This document shows positions 1-6,520 of a stretch of DNA of 13,745 bases, one piece after another. The stretch lies in contig JBEKKH010000222.1 of the NCBI GenBank assembly GCA_050010815.1, forward strand, positions 1 to 13,745, written 5' to 3'. Positions within the stretch are counted from its first letter, which is position 1; each line of letters starts with the position of its first letter. Below the pieces are notes generated by a model. That model saw nothing but the letters and a program-made list of their open reading frames with translations. It searched no databases and had not been told where the DNA came from. Position numbers and translations under genes: made by a program. This DNA is from Palsa-504 sp050010815 (GTDB taxonomy: Bacteria; Actinomycetota; Actinomycetes; Streptosporangiales; Streptosporangiaceae).

Positions 1-1208
1 GCCAGGTTGGCCACGAAGTACACGACCAGGATCAGCAGTGTGCCCATCGTGCTGGACTCGAAGAAGAAGTTCAGCGCGCTCAGGCTGTTGCCGTGCCCGC
101 CGATCCAGTGGCCGATCGCCCAGATCAGGGTGATCGCGCTGGCGACGGCGACGAAGGTGATGATGGCGTTGACCGGGGTGCGCCGGAGCGGGTGTACCCT
201 CCCGATCCAGCGCGGCAGCAGGCCCTCGCGGCCGGCGTTGAAGATCAGCCGGCACTGTGAGTTCACCGCGGCTATGAGCACGCCCAGGGTCGAGGTCAGC
301 CCGGCTATGTAGGCGATGAAGGCCAGCCAGGCCGCCACGCTGTGGGCCACGCTGATGAACGGGATGCCCGCGGCGGTCAGGGCCGTTTCGTTGTAGCGGA
401 AGCCGGACACGGTGGCGTAGGCCACCAGCAGGTAGGTGGCCGCCATCAGGGCGATGGACATGAACACGGCCCGTGGTACGTTGCGCCGCGGGTTGTTCGT
501 CTCCTCGGCCAGCGCCGCGGAATTCTCCCAGCCGATGAACAGGTAGATGCCCAGCGGGAAGGCGGCCGCCAGGCCGCTGAAGCCGTGGGTGATGTAGTGC
601 GGCTCGAACGGCACGGCGGACAGGTGGCCGCCGTTCTTGATCAGCGCGGCCACCGCCACCACGAGCAGCACAAGCAGTTCGAAGCTGAAGAAGAAACCGG
701 CCAGCTTGGTCGACACGGCCACGCCACGGAACATCATCACCATGGCGCCGGCGGTGAAGGCGGCGGAGAAGATGATCCACGGAATGTTCACGTTCAGATA
801 GAACGTGATCATCATCGACAGGAACCCGCCCGAGATGACCAGCACCGACGCGATCGCGATGATGTACCCGGCGCCGCACATCAGCGCCGTGGTCACCGCG
901 CTGGTGCCGCCGAACGTCTTGCCCACGAACGTGATGAAGCCGCCGGTGCTCGGGTGGGCCCGGGAGAACTGCGCCAGCGTGTTGCCCAGCAACGCGATGG
1001 CGATGATGGCCGCGACGAGCACCAGCGGCGCGCCGATGCCGGCCATGATCACGATCCCGGCGAAGCCGAAGTAGAAGCTGTAGGCCGGGCCGATGTTGGC
1101 CATCGTCGACGCGGAGATGTCGATCAGCCCGAGGGCACCGCGGTGCAGCCGCTCCGCGGACTCAGGCGCCTTCGTCTCCGAAAACGGAATTCGTGCCGCT
1201 TCGCTCAT
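1..1208 (-). CDS. APC-family amino acid/polyamine-type permease (3' end outside window)
   Basis: Reading leftward from ATG at 1208 gives 402 uninterrupted codons that run off the left edge. The N-terminal tail is short and hydrophilic (MSEAARIPFSETK), followed by repeated hydrophobic spans, about nine or ten membrane segments in the visible part. An APC signature stretch lies in the middle (GWENSAALAEETNNPRRNVP), matching the EE..nP.r.iPrA loop of amino acid-polyamine-organocation transporters, which are usually 450-520 residues long, so about the last fifth is missing. GAGGGAG at 1216-1222 sits 7 nt before the ATG and fixes the start. The substrate cannot be read from sequence. Its place behind a LacI-family repressor and a candidate operator of that repressor suggests uptake of the compound, or a co-substrate, handled by the divergent catabolic operon. 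That role is inference; the family call is solid. Confidence 0.9.
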   Translation of the reverse strand, partial: MSEAARIPFSETKAPESAERLHRGALGLIDISASTMANIGPAYSFYFGFAGIVIMAGIGAPLVLVAAIIAIALLGNTLAQFSRAHPSTGGFITFVGKTFGGTSAVTTALMCGAGYIIAIASVLVISGGFLSMMITFYLNVNIPWIIFSAAFTAGAMVMMFRGVAVSTKLAGFFFSFELLVLLVVAVAALIKNGGHLSAVPFEPHYITHGFSGLAAAFPLGIYLFIGWENSAALAEETNNPRRNVPRAVFMSIALMAATYLLVAYATVSGFRYNETALTAAGIPFISVAHSVAAWLAFIAYIAGLTSTLGVLIAAVNSQCRLIFNAGREGLLPRWIGRVHPLRRTPVNAIITFVAVASAITLIWAIGHWIGGHGNSLSALNFFFESSTMGTLLILVVYFVANL

Positions 1209-1264
1209 ATGCACACTCCCTCAAGGGGCCAGCTGGGCTGATGGTTGGTACTGATTTAGTAGGG

Positions 1265-1294
1265 ATAATGCGCAGAGCCTGGGCTCACGGTCAA
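1265..1294 (-). promoter_or_regulatory. Candidate sigma-70-type promoter of the permease gene
   Basis: On the minus strand TTGACC (1289-1294) and CATTAT (1265-1270) are separated by 18 nt, about 57 nt upstream of the permease start. The -35 matches consensus at 5 of 6 bases and the -10 at 4 of 6. A second, weaker possibility is TTGCCA (1396-1401) with CATCGT (1372-1377), whose -35 overlaps the palindromic operator at 1397-1410. The 322-bp gap between permease and repressor genes holds these elements and nothing else I recognise. Confidence 0.5.
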
Positions 1295-1396
1295 CCAGCG
1301 CCGTTCGGTAAATTCCTCGATGTTGGAATCACCGCCTGAACTGCCGCCCAAACCACACGCACTGACCGCCGACGATGGTCAGCCTTCGCCCCCATT

Positions 1397-1410
1397 GGCA
1401 AGCGCTTTCC
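1397..1410. promoter_or_regulatory. LacI-family operator candidate upstream of the permease
   Basis: The sequence GGCAAGCGCTTTCC is a near-perfect palindrome centred on AAGCGCTT, the classical LacI/GalR-family operator shape with a central CG. It differs at only two positions from the palindrome at 2660-2673. It lies about 190 bp before the permease start, overlapping a weak -35 (TTGCCA) and about 100 bp upstream of the better promoter. The two copies flank the repressor gene, so repression by looping is also conceivable. Confidence 0.6.
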
Positions 1411-1530
1411 GATTTCTGCGAAACGTACCTGATGCGCGCCCGGGTGCGCAAGGGCTAGCCCAGGTGGGGATGCGGCCTCCGGCCGGGCAGGGTTGACCTG
1501 CGGCTCGGGCGCACGACGGCGGACCTGAGC

Positions 1531-2607
1531 TCAGCGGCGGGGCGGGCGGGGGGCGGTGCTGTCTCGCAGGATGACCTCGCCCGGGACGGGGATGACGCGC
1601 GGGGTTTCCTGGGATGCGTGGGCGGGCTGGGCCAGGACCAGGCCGGCGGCCAGCTCTCCCATCCGCTTGAGCGGGAGCCGCACCGTGGTCAGCGGCGGGT
1701 AGACGTCGCGGAGGGTGGCGATGTCGTCGAACCCGGCCAGGGCGATGTCGGCCGGCACCTGCAGGCCGCCGGCCCGGAGTCGGGACAGCGCACCCAGCGC
1801 CATCATGTCGGTGACCGCGAACACGCAATCCGGCCAGGGCTCCCCCGCGGCCAGGATCGTGCTCATCGCCTGGTAACCGCCGTCCCTGGTGAACGGGCCG
1901 TGGACGACCCGGGCCGCGTCGAGCGGCACCGACCAGGCGGCGAGCCCGGCCCGGAATCCGTCCAGCCGGTCCCGGGCGGTCAGCAGGCCGGGCGGTCCGG
2001 CCAGCACCGCGAAGCGACGGTGCCCCAGCCCGACCATGGCCTGGGCCAGGGCCTGCGCACCCGCGGCGTTCTCCGGCAAGATCGTGTCCACGTCAAGCAG
2101 GTGCTGCCCGACGCACCCGGCCCGGCCGCCGGACCGGGTGAAGGCGGCGAGCTCGGCGCGCAGCGCGTCCCTGGCCGCGACGTCGTCGGACCGGCTGCCG
2201 ATCAGGATCACCGCGCGGGCCCGCTGGGCGCGCATCAGCGCGACGTACGCGCGCTCGGCGGCCTCGCCGGCCGAGGCGGGTGACATGCAGACCAGCAGCT
2301 GCTGGGCGTCGGCGACCTCGATGAGGCCGGCCGCGATGGCGGCGAAATACGGGTCGGCGATGTCGTGCACGACCACGCCGACCATCGTGCTCTGCCCGGT
2401 GGCGACCGCCCGGGCCTGCAGGTTGGCCAGGTAGCCGAGCTCGGCGACCGCCTGGTTGACCCGGCCGGCCAGCTCAGGCCCGACTCGCCGGGAGCCTTCG
2501 TTCAGCACCCGGGAGGCCGTGGTGAGCGAGACGCCGGCCCGGTCGGCCACGTCCTGCAGCGTTACCTTGGACCGCGGCCGGGCCGGTTCCGGACGGGCCT
2601 GGCTCAC
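1531..2607 (-). CDS. LacI/GalR-family transcriptional repressor
   Basis: The protein has 358 residues, the usual LacI-family length. An N-terminal helix-turn-helix spans about residues 14-37 (KVTLQDVADRAGVSLTTASR, then VLN), followed by a hinge region and a periplasmic-binding-protein-like effector domain starting at VGVVVHDIADPYF, with later family landmarks AGFDDI and PPLTTVRLP. Translation starts at GTG 2607 with a strong AAGGGAGGG just upstream; a GATAAT -10 lies at 2637-2642. It is divergent from the dehydrogenase/DUF993/isomerase operon and upstream of the permease on the same strand, and palindromes of LacI type lie on both sides. It is therefore the probable local repressor, released by a sugar or sugar-derived ligand, and is probably autoregulated because one palindrome overlaps its own -35. 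Ligand identity is unknown. Confidence 0.93.
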   Translation of the reverse strand: MSQARPEPARPRSKVTLQDVADRAGVSLTTASRVLNEGSRRVGPELAGRVNQAVAELGYLANLQARAVATGQSTMVGVVVHDIADPYFAAIAAGLIEVADAQQLLVCMSPASAGEAAERAYVALMRAQRARAVILIGSRSDDVAARDALRAELAAFTRSGGRAGCVGQHLLDVDTILPENAAGAQALAQAMVGLGHRRFAVLAGPPGLLTARDRLDGFRAGLAAWSVPLDAARVVHGPFTRDGGYQAMSTILAAGEPWPDCVFAVTDMMALGALSRLRAGGLQVPADIALAGFDDIATLRDVYPPLTTVRLPLKRMGELAAGLVLAQPAHASQETPRVIPVPGEVILRDSTAPRPPRR

Positions 2608-2636
2608 GGACCCTCCCTTGCCGTCGCGCTTGACCC

Positions 2637-2664
2637 ATTATCTGCCATCAGCCTAATCTGGAAA
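2637..2664 (-). promoter_or_regulatory. Candidate promoter of the LacI-family gene
   Basis: The minus strand carries GATAAT (2637-2642), a 5/6 match to the -10 consensus, and TTTCCA (2659-2664) 16 nt upstream as a weak -35. The -35 lies inside the palindrome at 2660-2673, which suggests autorepression. Transcription would begin near 2630, leaving a short leader with the ribosome binding site at 2611-2619. Confidence 0.5.
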
Positions 2665-2673
2665 GCACTTTCC
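2660..2673. promoter_or_regulatory. LacI-family operator candidate in the divergent regulatory region
   Basis: GGAAAGCACTTTCC has perfect 6-bp arms (GGAAAG/CTTTCC) around a 2-bp centre. It sits in the 114-bp gap between the repressor and the catabolic operon. On the plus strand it lies directly upstream of a possible -10 TAAGTT, so one bound repressor could close both promoters. It matches the site at 1397-1410 at 12 of 14 positions. Confidence 0.65.
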
Positions 2674-2721
2674 CGCGGTAGTAAGTTAGCATCGCTCCGC
2701 TGCCGAACGAAGGCTCACACC

Positions 2722-3821
2722 ATGACGCGCAAGGTCATCAACGTCGCCCTGAACGGTGTTACCGGGCGGATGGGGTACCGGCAGCACCTGGTGCGGTCGC
2801 TGCTCAGCATCAGGGAGCAGGGCGGCGTCCAGCTCGAGGACGGCACCACCTTGTACCCCGAGCCGATCCTGGTCGGGCGCAGCGAGGAGCGGCTGCGGGC
2901 CATCGCCGAACGGCACGGGCTGGAGCGCTGGACCACCAACGTGGACGAGGTGCTGGCCGACCCCGCGGTCGACGTGTACTTCGATACCCAGGTCACCAGC
3001 GCCCGCGAGGCCACCCTGATGAAGGCGATCGAGGCGGGCAAGCACGTCTACACGGCAAGGCCGCGGGCATCACCCACGGCGTCGTGCACGACAAGCTGTT
3101 CCTGCCCGGCGTGATCAAGCTGCACCGGCTGATGAACGAGGGTTTCTTCGGCCGGGTGCTTTCCGTCCGGCTGGAATTCGGCTACTGGGTGTTCGAGGGA
3201 GACGAGATCCCGGCGCAGCGGCCCTCGTGGAATTACCGGGCCGACGCGGGCGGCGGGATCGTGCTCGACATGTTCCCGCACTGGCAGTACCTGCTCACCG
3301 ACCTGTTCGGCCCGATCACCGCGCTGTACGCCAGGAACACCACGCACATCCCGCGGCGCTGGGACGAGTCGGGCCAGCCGTACGCGGCCGACGCCGACGA
3401 CGCATCCTACGCAGTGCTCGAGTTCGCCAGCGGGGCGTTCGCCTCGGTGAACTCCTCCTGGACGGTCCGGGTCAACCGGCGTGAGCTCCTCGAGCTCCAG
3501 GTCGACGGCACCGTGGCCAGCGCGGTGGCCGGCTTGCGGGACTGCGCCGTGCAGCACCGGGTGTCCACGCCGATGCCGGTCTGGAACCCGGACCTGCCCG
3601 ACCCCATCGAATACCAGGCCCTGTGGTCCGACGTCCCGGACAACATGATGTTCGGCAACGGGTTCAAGGTGGAGTGGGAACTGTTCCTCAAGTGCGCCGC
3701 CGACGGCCGGCCGTTCGCCTGGGATCTGGTCGAGGGCGCCAAGGGAGTGCAGCTGGCCGACCTGGCGCTGCAGTCCTCGGCCGAAGGCCGGCGGCTCGAC
3801 GTGCCGGATCTGGCCATCTGA
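2722..3821 (+). pseudogene. Gfo/Idh/MocA-family dehydrogenase broken by an internal deletion and frameshift
   Basis: The first part (ATG 2722, GAAGG ribosome site at 2709-2713) encodes an N-terminal Rossmann domain (VINVALNGVTGRMGY) up to EAGKHVYT, ending at 3054. From 3057 the match continues in a different frame with KAAGITHGVVHDKLFLPG and runs to TGA 3819-3821, giving the C-terminal domain with the family DxxxH pair (VLDMFPHW). Family members normally have an EKP motif and about 18 more residues between these parts; here they are absent and the frame moves, consistent with loss of 3n+1 bases. The upstream frame stops at 3114 after 130 codons. The lost EKP lysine is a conserved cofactor/catalytic residue, so even a re-fused protein should be inactive. 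A sequencing or assembly error is possible, but a simple indel would not remove residues. Confidence 0.8.
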
Positions 3822-3822
3822 G

Positions 3823-4995
3823 GTGTCCACCCGGATCCGGCTGCCCGGCCGGGACGAACCGCTGGTCATCCCCGAACCGGGCTGGGCGGCCGGGTTTGCG
3901 CCCCCGGCCAGCCGGCGGGTCTTCGCGGCGGCCCACGTGGCCGCTCACGTAGCGGGGCGCGCGAGCGGTGGCGAGGTGGCCATCGACTGGGAGGCCACGA
4001 TCGGCTTCCGTGACCATCTGTGGGCGCACGGGTTCGGCGTGGCCGAGGCGATGGACACCTCGCAGCGGGGCCTGGGGCTGTCCTGGGACCAGGCCAGGGA
4101 GCTGATCACCCGGTCGGCGGCCCGGGCGGCCGAGCACCGCGCGGCCGGGACGGCAGTCTCGCTGGCCTGCGGGGTAGGCACCGACCAGCTGACCGCCGGC
4201 GACAGCCATCCGCTCGCCGCGATCATCGGCGCCTACGCCGAGCAGCTGGCGTTCGTGCAGTCGGCGGGGGCCGGGGTGATCGTGATGGCGAGCCGTGCGC
4301 TGGCCGCCAGCGCCCGCAGCGCCCGGGATTACCTGGAGGTGTACGGGGAGCTGCTCGACCAGGCCGAGCGCCCGGTGATCCTGCACTGGCTGGGCGAGGC
4401 CTTCGACCCGGCGCTGCGCGGGTACTGGGGCAGCACCGACTTCGACACCGCGGCGAACACCGTCCTGGAGCTGATCGAGCGGGCCGGGGGCCGGGTCGAC
4501 GGGGTCAAGCTGTCCGTGCTCGACGCGGGCCGGGAGGTGGCGCTGCGGCGCCGGCTGCCCGCGGGCGTCCGCCTGTACACCGGGGACGACTTCAACTACG
4601 CCGGGCTGATCCGGGGGGACGCGGCCGGGTACAGCGACGCGCTCTTGGGGGCGTTCGCCGCGATCACCGCCCCGGCCGCCGCGGCGCTGGCCGCCCTGGA
4701 CCGGGGCGACCTGGCCTCCTACGACGCGGCGATGGGGCCGACGGTGCCGCTCAGCCGGCTGATCTTCGAACCGCCGACCTCGCGCTACAAGGTCGGCGTG
4801 GCCTTCCTGGCCTGGCTGAACGGCTGGCAGCCTCAGTTCACGATGCTGGCCGGAATGCAGCGGCAACGGCCCGCCACGCACCTGCTCCGGGTGTTCGAGC
4901 GGGCCGCCGAGGCCCGCGCCCTGCGAGATCCGGACCTGGCCGTCGAGCGGATGAACCGCTTGCTGGCCCGGCTGGCCGGACCGGAGCGGGTTTGA
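3823..4995 (+). CDS. DUF993 / dihydrodipicolinate synthase-like TIM-barrel protein
   Basis: A 390-residue protein beginning at GTG 3823, 1 nt after the stop of the dehydrogenase, so it is probably translationally coupled. I recognise the DUF993 pattern, which databases label dihydrodipicolinate synthase family: a conserved core with FDPALRGYWGSTD, a candidate Schiff-base lysine in DGVKLSVLD (Lys229), and TGDDFNYAGLI further on. DHDPS-like enzymes use such a lysine for aldolase or lyase chemistry, so a retro-aldol or hydro-lyase step on a keto sugar acid or similar product of the neighbouring dehydrogenase is a reasonable inference; the true reaction is not established by sequence. Its partners here (Gfo/Idh/MocA dehydrogenase, sugar isomerase, LacI regulator) recur with DUF993 in other actinomycetes as far as I know. 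Confidence 0.85.
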   Translation: MSTRIRLPGRDEPLVIPEPGWAAGFAPPASRRVFAAAHVAAHVAGRASGGEVAIDWEATIGFRDHLWAHGFGVAEAMDTSQRGLGLSWDQARELITRSAARAAEHRAAGTAVSLACGVGTDQLTAGDSHPLAAIIGAYAEQLAFVQSAGAGVIVMASRALAASARSARDYLEVYGELLDQAERPVILHWLGEAFDPALRGYWGSTDFDTAANTVLELIERAGGRVDGVKLSVLDAGREVALRRRLPAGVRLYTGDDFNYAGLIRGDAAGYSDALLGAFAAITAPAAAALAALDRGDLASYDAAMGPTVPLSRLIFEPPTSRYKVGVAFLAWLNGWQPQFTMLAGMQRQRPATHLLRVFERAAEARALRDPDLAVERMNRLLARLAGPERV

Positions 4996-5858
4996 CCTCC
5001 GCCGACCTGGGCCGGCCGTCGCCGGTGGGCCGGCCGTCGCCGGTGGGCCGGCTGTCGCTGAACCAGGCGACGGTCAAGCATTTGGGGTGCGAGGACGCGG
5101 TGGCGCTGTGCGTGCGGCACGAGATCCCGGCGATCGGGCTGTGGCGGGGGCCGCTCGCGGAGATCGGACTGGCGCGGGCCGCAGCCGTGGTCCGGGCGGC
5201 CGGACTGCACGTCTCCAGCCTGTGCCGTGGCGGTTTCCTGACCCGGGCCGACGCCGACGGCCGGCGGGCCGCGCTCGCGGACAACCGGGCGGCCATCGCC
5301 GAGGCGGCCGAGCTCGGCGCGGACACGCTGGTGCTGGTGTGCGGCGGCCTGGTGCCCAGGTCGCGGGACCTCGGGCTGGCCCGGCGGATGGTCGCGGACG
5401 CGCTCGGCGAGCTCGTGCCGGACGCGCAGCGGCTGGGCGTCCGGCTCGGGATCGAGGCGCTGCACCCGATGTTCTGCGCCGACCGGTGCGTGATCAGCTC
5501 GCTGGGCGAGGCGCTCGACCTGGCCCTGACGTTTCCCGCGGACGCCGTGGGCGTGGTGGTGGACACCTACCACGTCTGGTGGGACGCCCGGCTGGCCGAG
5601 CAGATCGCCCGGGCGGGCCCGCGGATCGTCAGCTACCAGCTGGCGGACTGGGTGCTCCCGCTGCCGCCGGACATGCTCCTCGGCCGCGGCCACCTCGGCG
5701 ACGGCGCGATCGACTTCGGACCCATCACGGCCAGCGTGACCGCGGCCGGTTACCGCGGTTACGTCGAGGTGGAGATCTTCAACGCCGGCATCTGGGACGC
5801 GCCTCCGGACCAGACCGCCGCGACGGTCAAGGAGCGCTTCGCCGCGGTGATGGCGTGA
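4992..5858 (+). CDS. Sugar phosphate isomerase/epimerase (xylose isomerase-like TIM barrel)
   Basis: The open frame overlaps the DUF993 gene by four bases (TTGA: TTG start 4992, TGA stop 4993-4995), giving 288 residues. The AP-endonuclease-2/xylose-isomerase-like fold is suggested by the core starting at LSLNQATVKHL and by probable metal ligands in IEALHPM (Glu), VVDTYHVWWD (Asp/His) and VEVEIFNAGIW (Glu). The first 20 or so residues include an 18-bp tandem duplication and read GRPSPVGRPSPVGR, which is not typical of the family. GTG 5025 or 5043 are alternative starts closer to the conserved N-terminus. It probably isomerises or epimerises a sugar-type intermediate in the same pathway as the dehydrogenase and the DUF993 protein. 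Confidence 0.85.
   Translation: MTSADLGRPSPVGRPSPVGRLSLNQATVKHLGCEDAVALCVRHEIPAIGLWRGPLAEIGLARAAAVVRAAGLHVSSLCRGGFLTRADADGRRAALADNRAAIAEAAELGADTLVLVCGGLVPRSRDLGLARRMVADALGELVPDAQRLGVRLGIEALHPMFCADRCVISSLGEALDLALTFPADAVGVVVDTYHVWWDARLAEQIARAGPRIVSYQLADWVLPLPPDMLLGRGHLGDGAIDFGPITASVTAAGYRGYVEVEIFNAGIWDAPPDQTAATVKERFAAVMA
5010..5060 (+). repeat. 18-bp tandem repeat at the start of the isomerase gene
   Basis: GGCCGGCCGTCGCCGGTG occurs twice without a mismatch (5010-5027, 5028-5045), followed by a partial third copy to 5060 with two differences. In frame it encodes GRPSPV twice. Each copy carries a GTG in frame, so copy number affects both the N-terminal length and the set of possible starts. Confidence 0.85.
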
Positions 5859-5934
5859 CAGCGGGGACCGGCGGCCCACCCGCGCCTGAGCCGATCCGCC
5901 CGCACGATTCCCGCGAGCGCGCACCGCGGCGGCA

Positions 5935-5946
5935 TAAAATGATCCC
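5935..5946 (+). promoter_or_regulatory. Leaderless-type -10 element before the PPOX remnant
   Basis: TAAAAT (5935-5940) is a 5/6 match to the -10 consensus and is followed by exactly 6 nt before GTG 5947, the spacing of leaderless actinobacterial transcripts. No clear -35 is visible. No Shine-Dalgarno sequence precedes the GTG. Confidence 0.5.
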
Positions 5947-6232
5947 GTGGCTGCGCCCCTGCTGGACCGGAGCCGGCCCGACGATGCTCACACCCACGCC
6001 CGGCTGACTGCCGAGCCTATCGTCTGGCTTGGGACGACGACCCGGGACGCCCGTCCGCATCATGTCCCTGTGTGGTTCTGCTGGCACGATCCCGAAATAC
6101 TCATCTTCTCGATGCCGGCCACCCAGAAGGTACGGAACCTACGCCGCAACCCGCAGGTGGCTAGTGCTCGATTCGGCCGCTGGCGGCCAGGACATCGTAC
6201 TTACCGAAGGTCTGGCCCGGCTGAGCACGGCA
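5947..6232 (+). pseudogene. PPOX-class (pyridoxamine 5'-phosphate oxidase-like, F420/FMN) remnant, frameshifted and truncated
   Basis: From GTG 5947 the frame encodes a recognisable PPOX-fold start (AEPIVWLGTTTRDARPHHVP, then VWFCWHDPEILIF and KVRNLRRNPQV), typical of F420- or FMN-binding split beta-barrel flavoproteins. After the valine codon at 6157-6159 the family match jumps to another frame at CTA 6161 (LVLDSAAGGQDIVLTEGLAR). One extra base, or loss of two, near 6160 breaks the gene. Beyond about 6232 the expected C-terminal third of these roughly 140-150-residue proteins is not found in any frame. The reading frame does continue into the next gene, but the residues there are meaningless. 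It is most likely a dead gene that has kept its promoter. Confidence 0.75.
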
Positions 6233-6499
6233 GGCCTGGACGCGCCAAGACGGCGAGCTCCGCTATCGCTCCATTCCATGAGGTCGGCGGGGAGAGCATG
6301 GGCATCAAGGCAGGTATCGACCCGCTCTTCACCCGCGAGAACCTGGGACACACCGGAGCCATGTACCTTGCAGGAGCGGCCCCGCACCAGCACCTACTCA
6401 GCCCCGCCATCCCGCGACCTGGTCGGCTTCCCGCCGATGCTGCTCCAGGCGTGCATCCCCGTCCGCTCCTGGTTCCGCGGAAATGTCACACCAGGGCAC
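6233..6499. other. Unassigned stretch between the PPOX remnant and the HNH gene
   Basis: About 270 bases with no frame on either strand that I can match to a family. Base composition is slightly less G+C-rich than the flanking genes, and short frames with weak codon bias exist on both strands. It may be the decayed end of the PPOX gene or of another lost gene. Confidence 0.4.
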
Positions 6500-6505
6500 T
6501 ATCAT
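6500..6505 (+). promoter_or_regulatory. Leaderless-type -10 element of the HNH gene
   Basis: TATCAT matches the -10 consensus at 5 of 6 positions and is 7 nt before ATG 6513. Transcription would start at or next to that ATG. This favours 6513 over the in-frame ATG at 6483, which lies upstream of the -10. No Shine-Dalgarno sequence is visible for either start. Confidence 0.5.
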
Positions 6506-6520
6506 CAAATACATGTTCGA
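6505..6520. promoter_or_regulatory. LexA (SOS) box-like palindrome over the HNH start codon
   Basis: TCAAATACATGTTCGA compares with the actinobacterial SOS box TCGAAC-N4-GTTCGA: the right half is perfect and the left half matches at 4 of 6. It covers the probable transcription start and the ATG at 6513, a position where bound LexA would block transcription. Some 13E12-repeat (DUF222/HNH) genes in mycobacteria are known LexA targets, which supports the reading. The degenerate left half leaves doubt. Confidence 0.5.

Noticed and set aside
342..1241. A 299-codon plus-strand frame rich in Gly, Arg and His
   Set aside because: It is antisense to the clear APC permease and has shadow-type composition.
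3084..3821. A separate 245-codon gene starting at GTG 3084
   Set aside because: The GTG is the internal valine of the conserved GVVHDKLFLPG motif; matching sequence begins upstream at 3057, so this is the second half of the broken dehydrogenase.
3688..5924. Long minus-strand frames of 397 and 363 codons across DUF993 and the isomerase
   Set aside because: Composition is Arg/Pro/Gly/His-rich with no motifs, while the plus strand encodes recognised families throughout.
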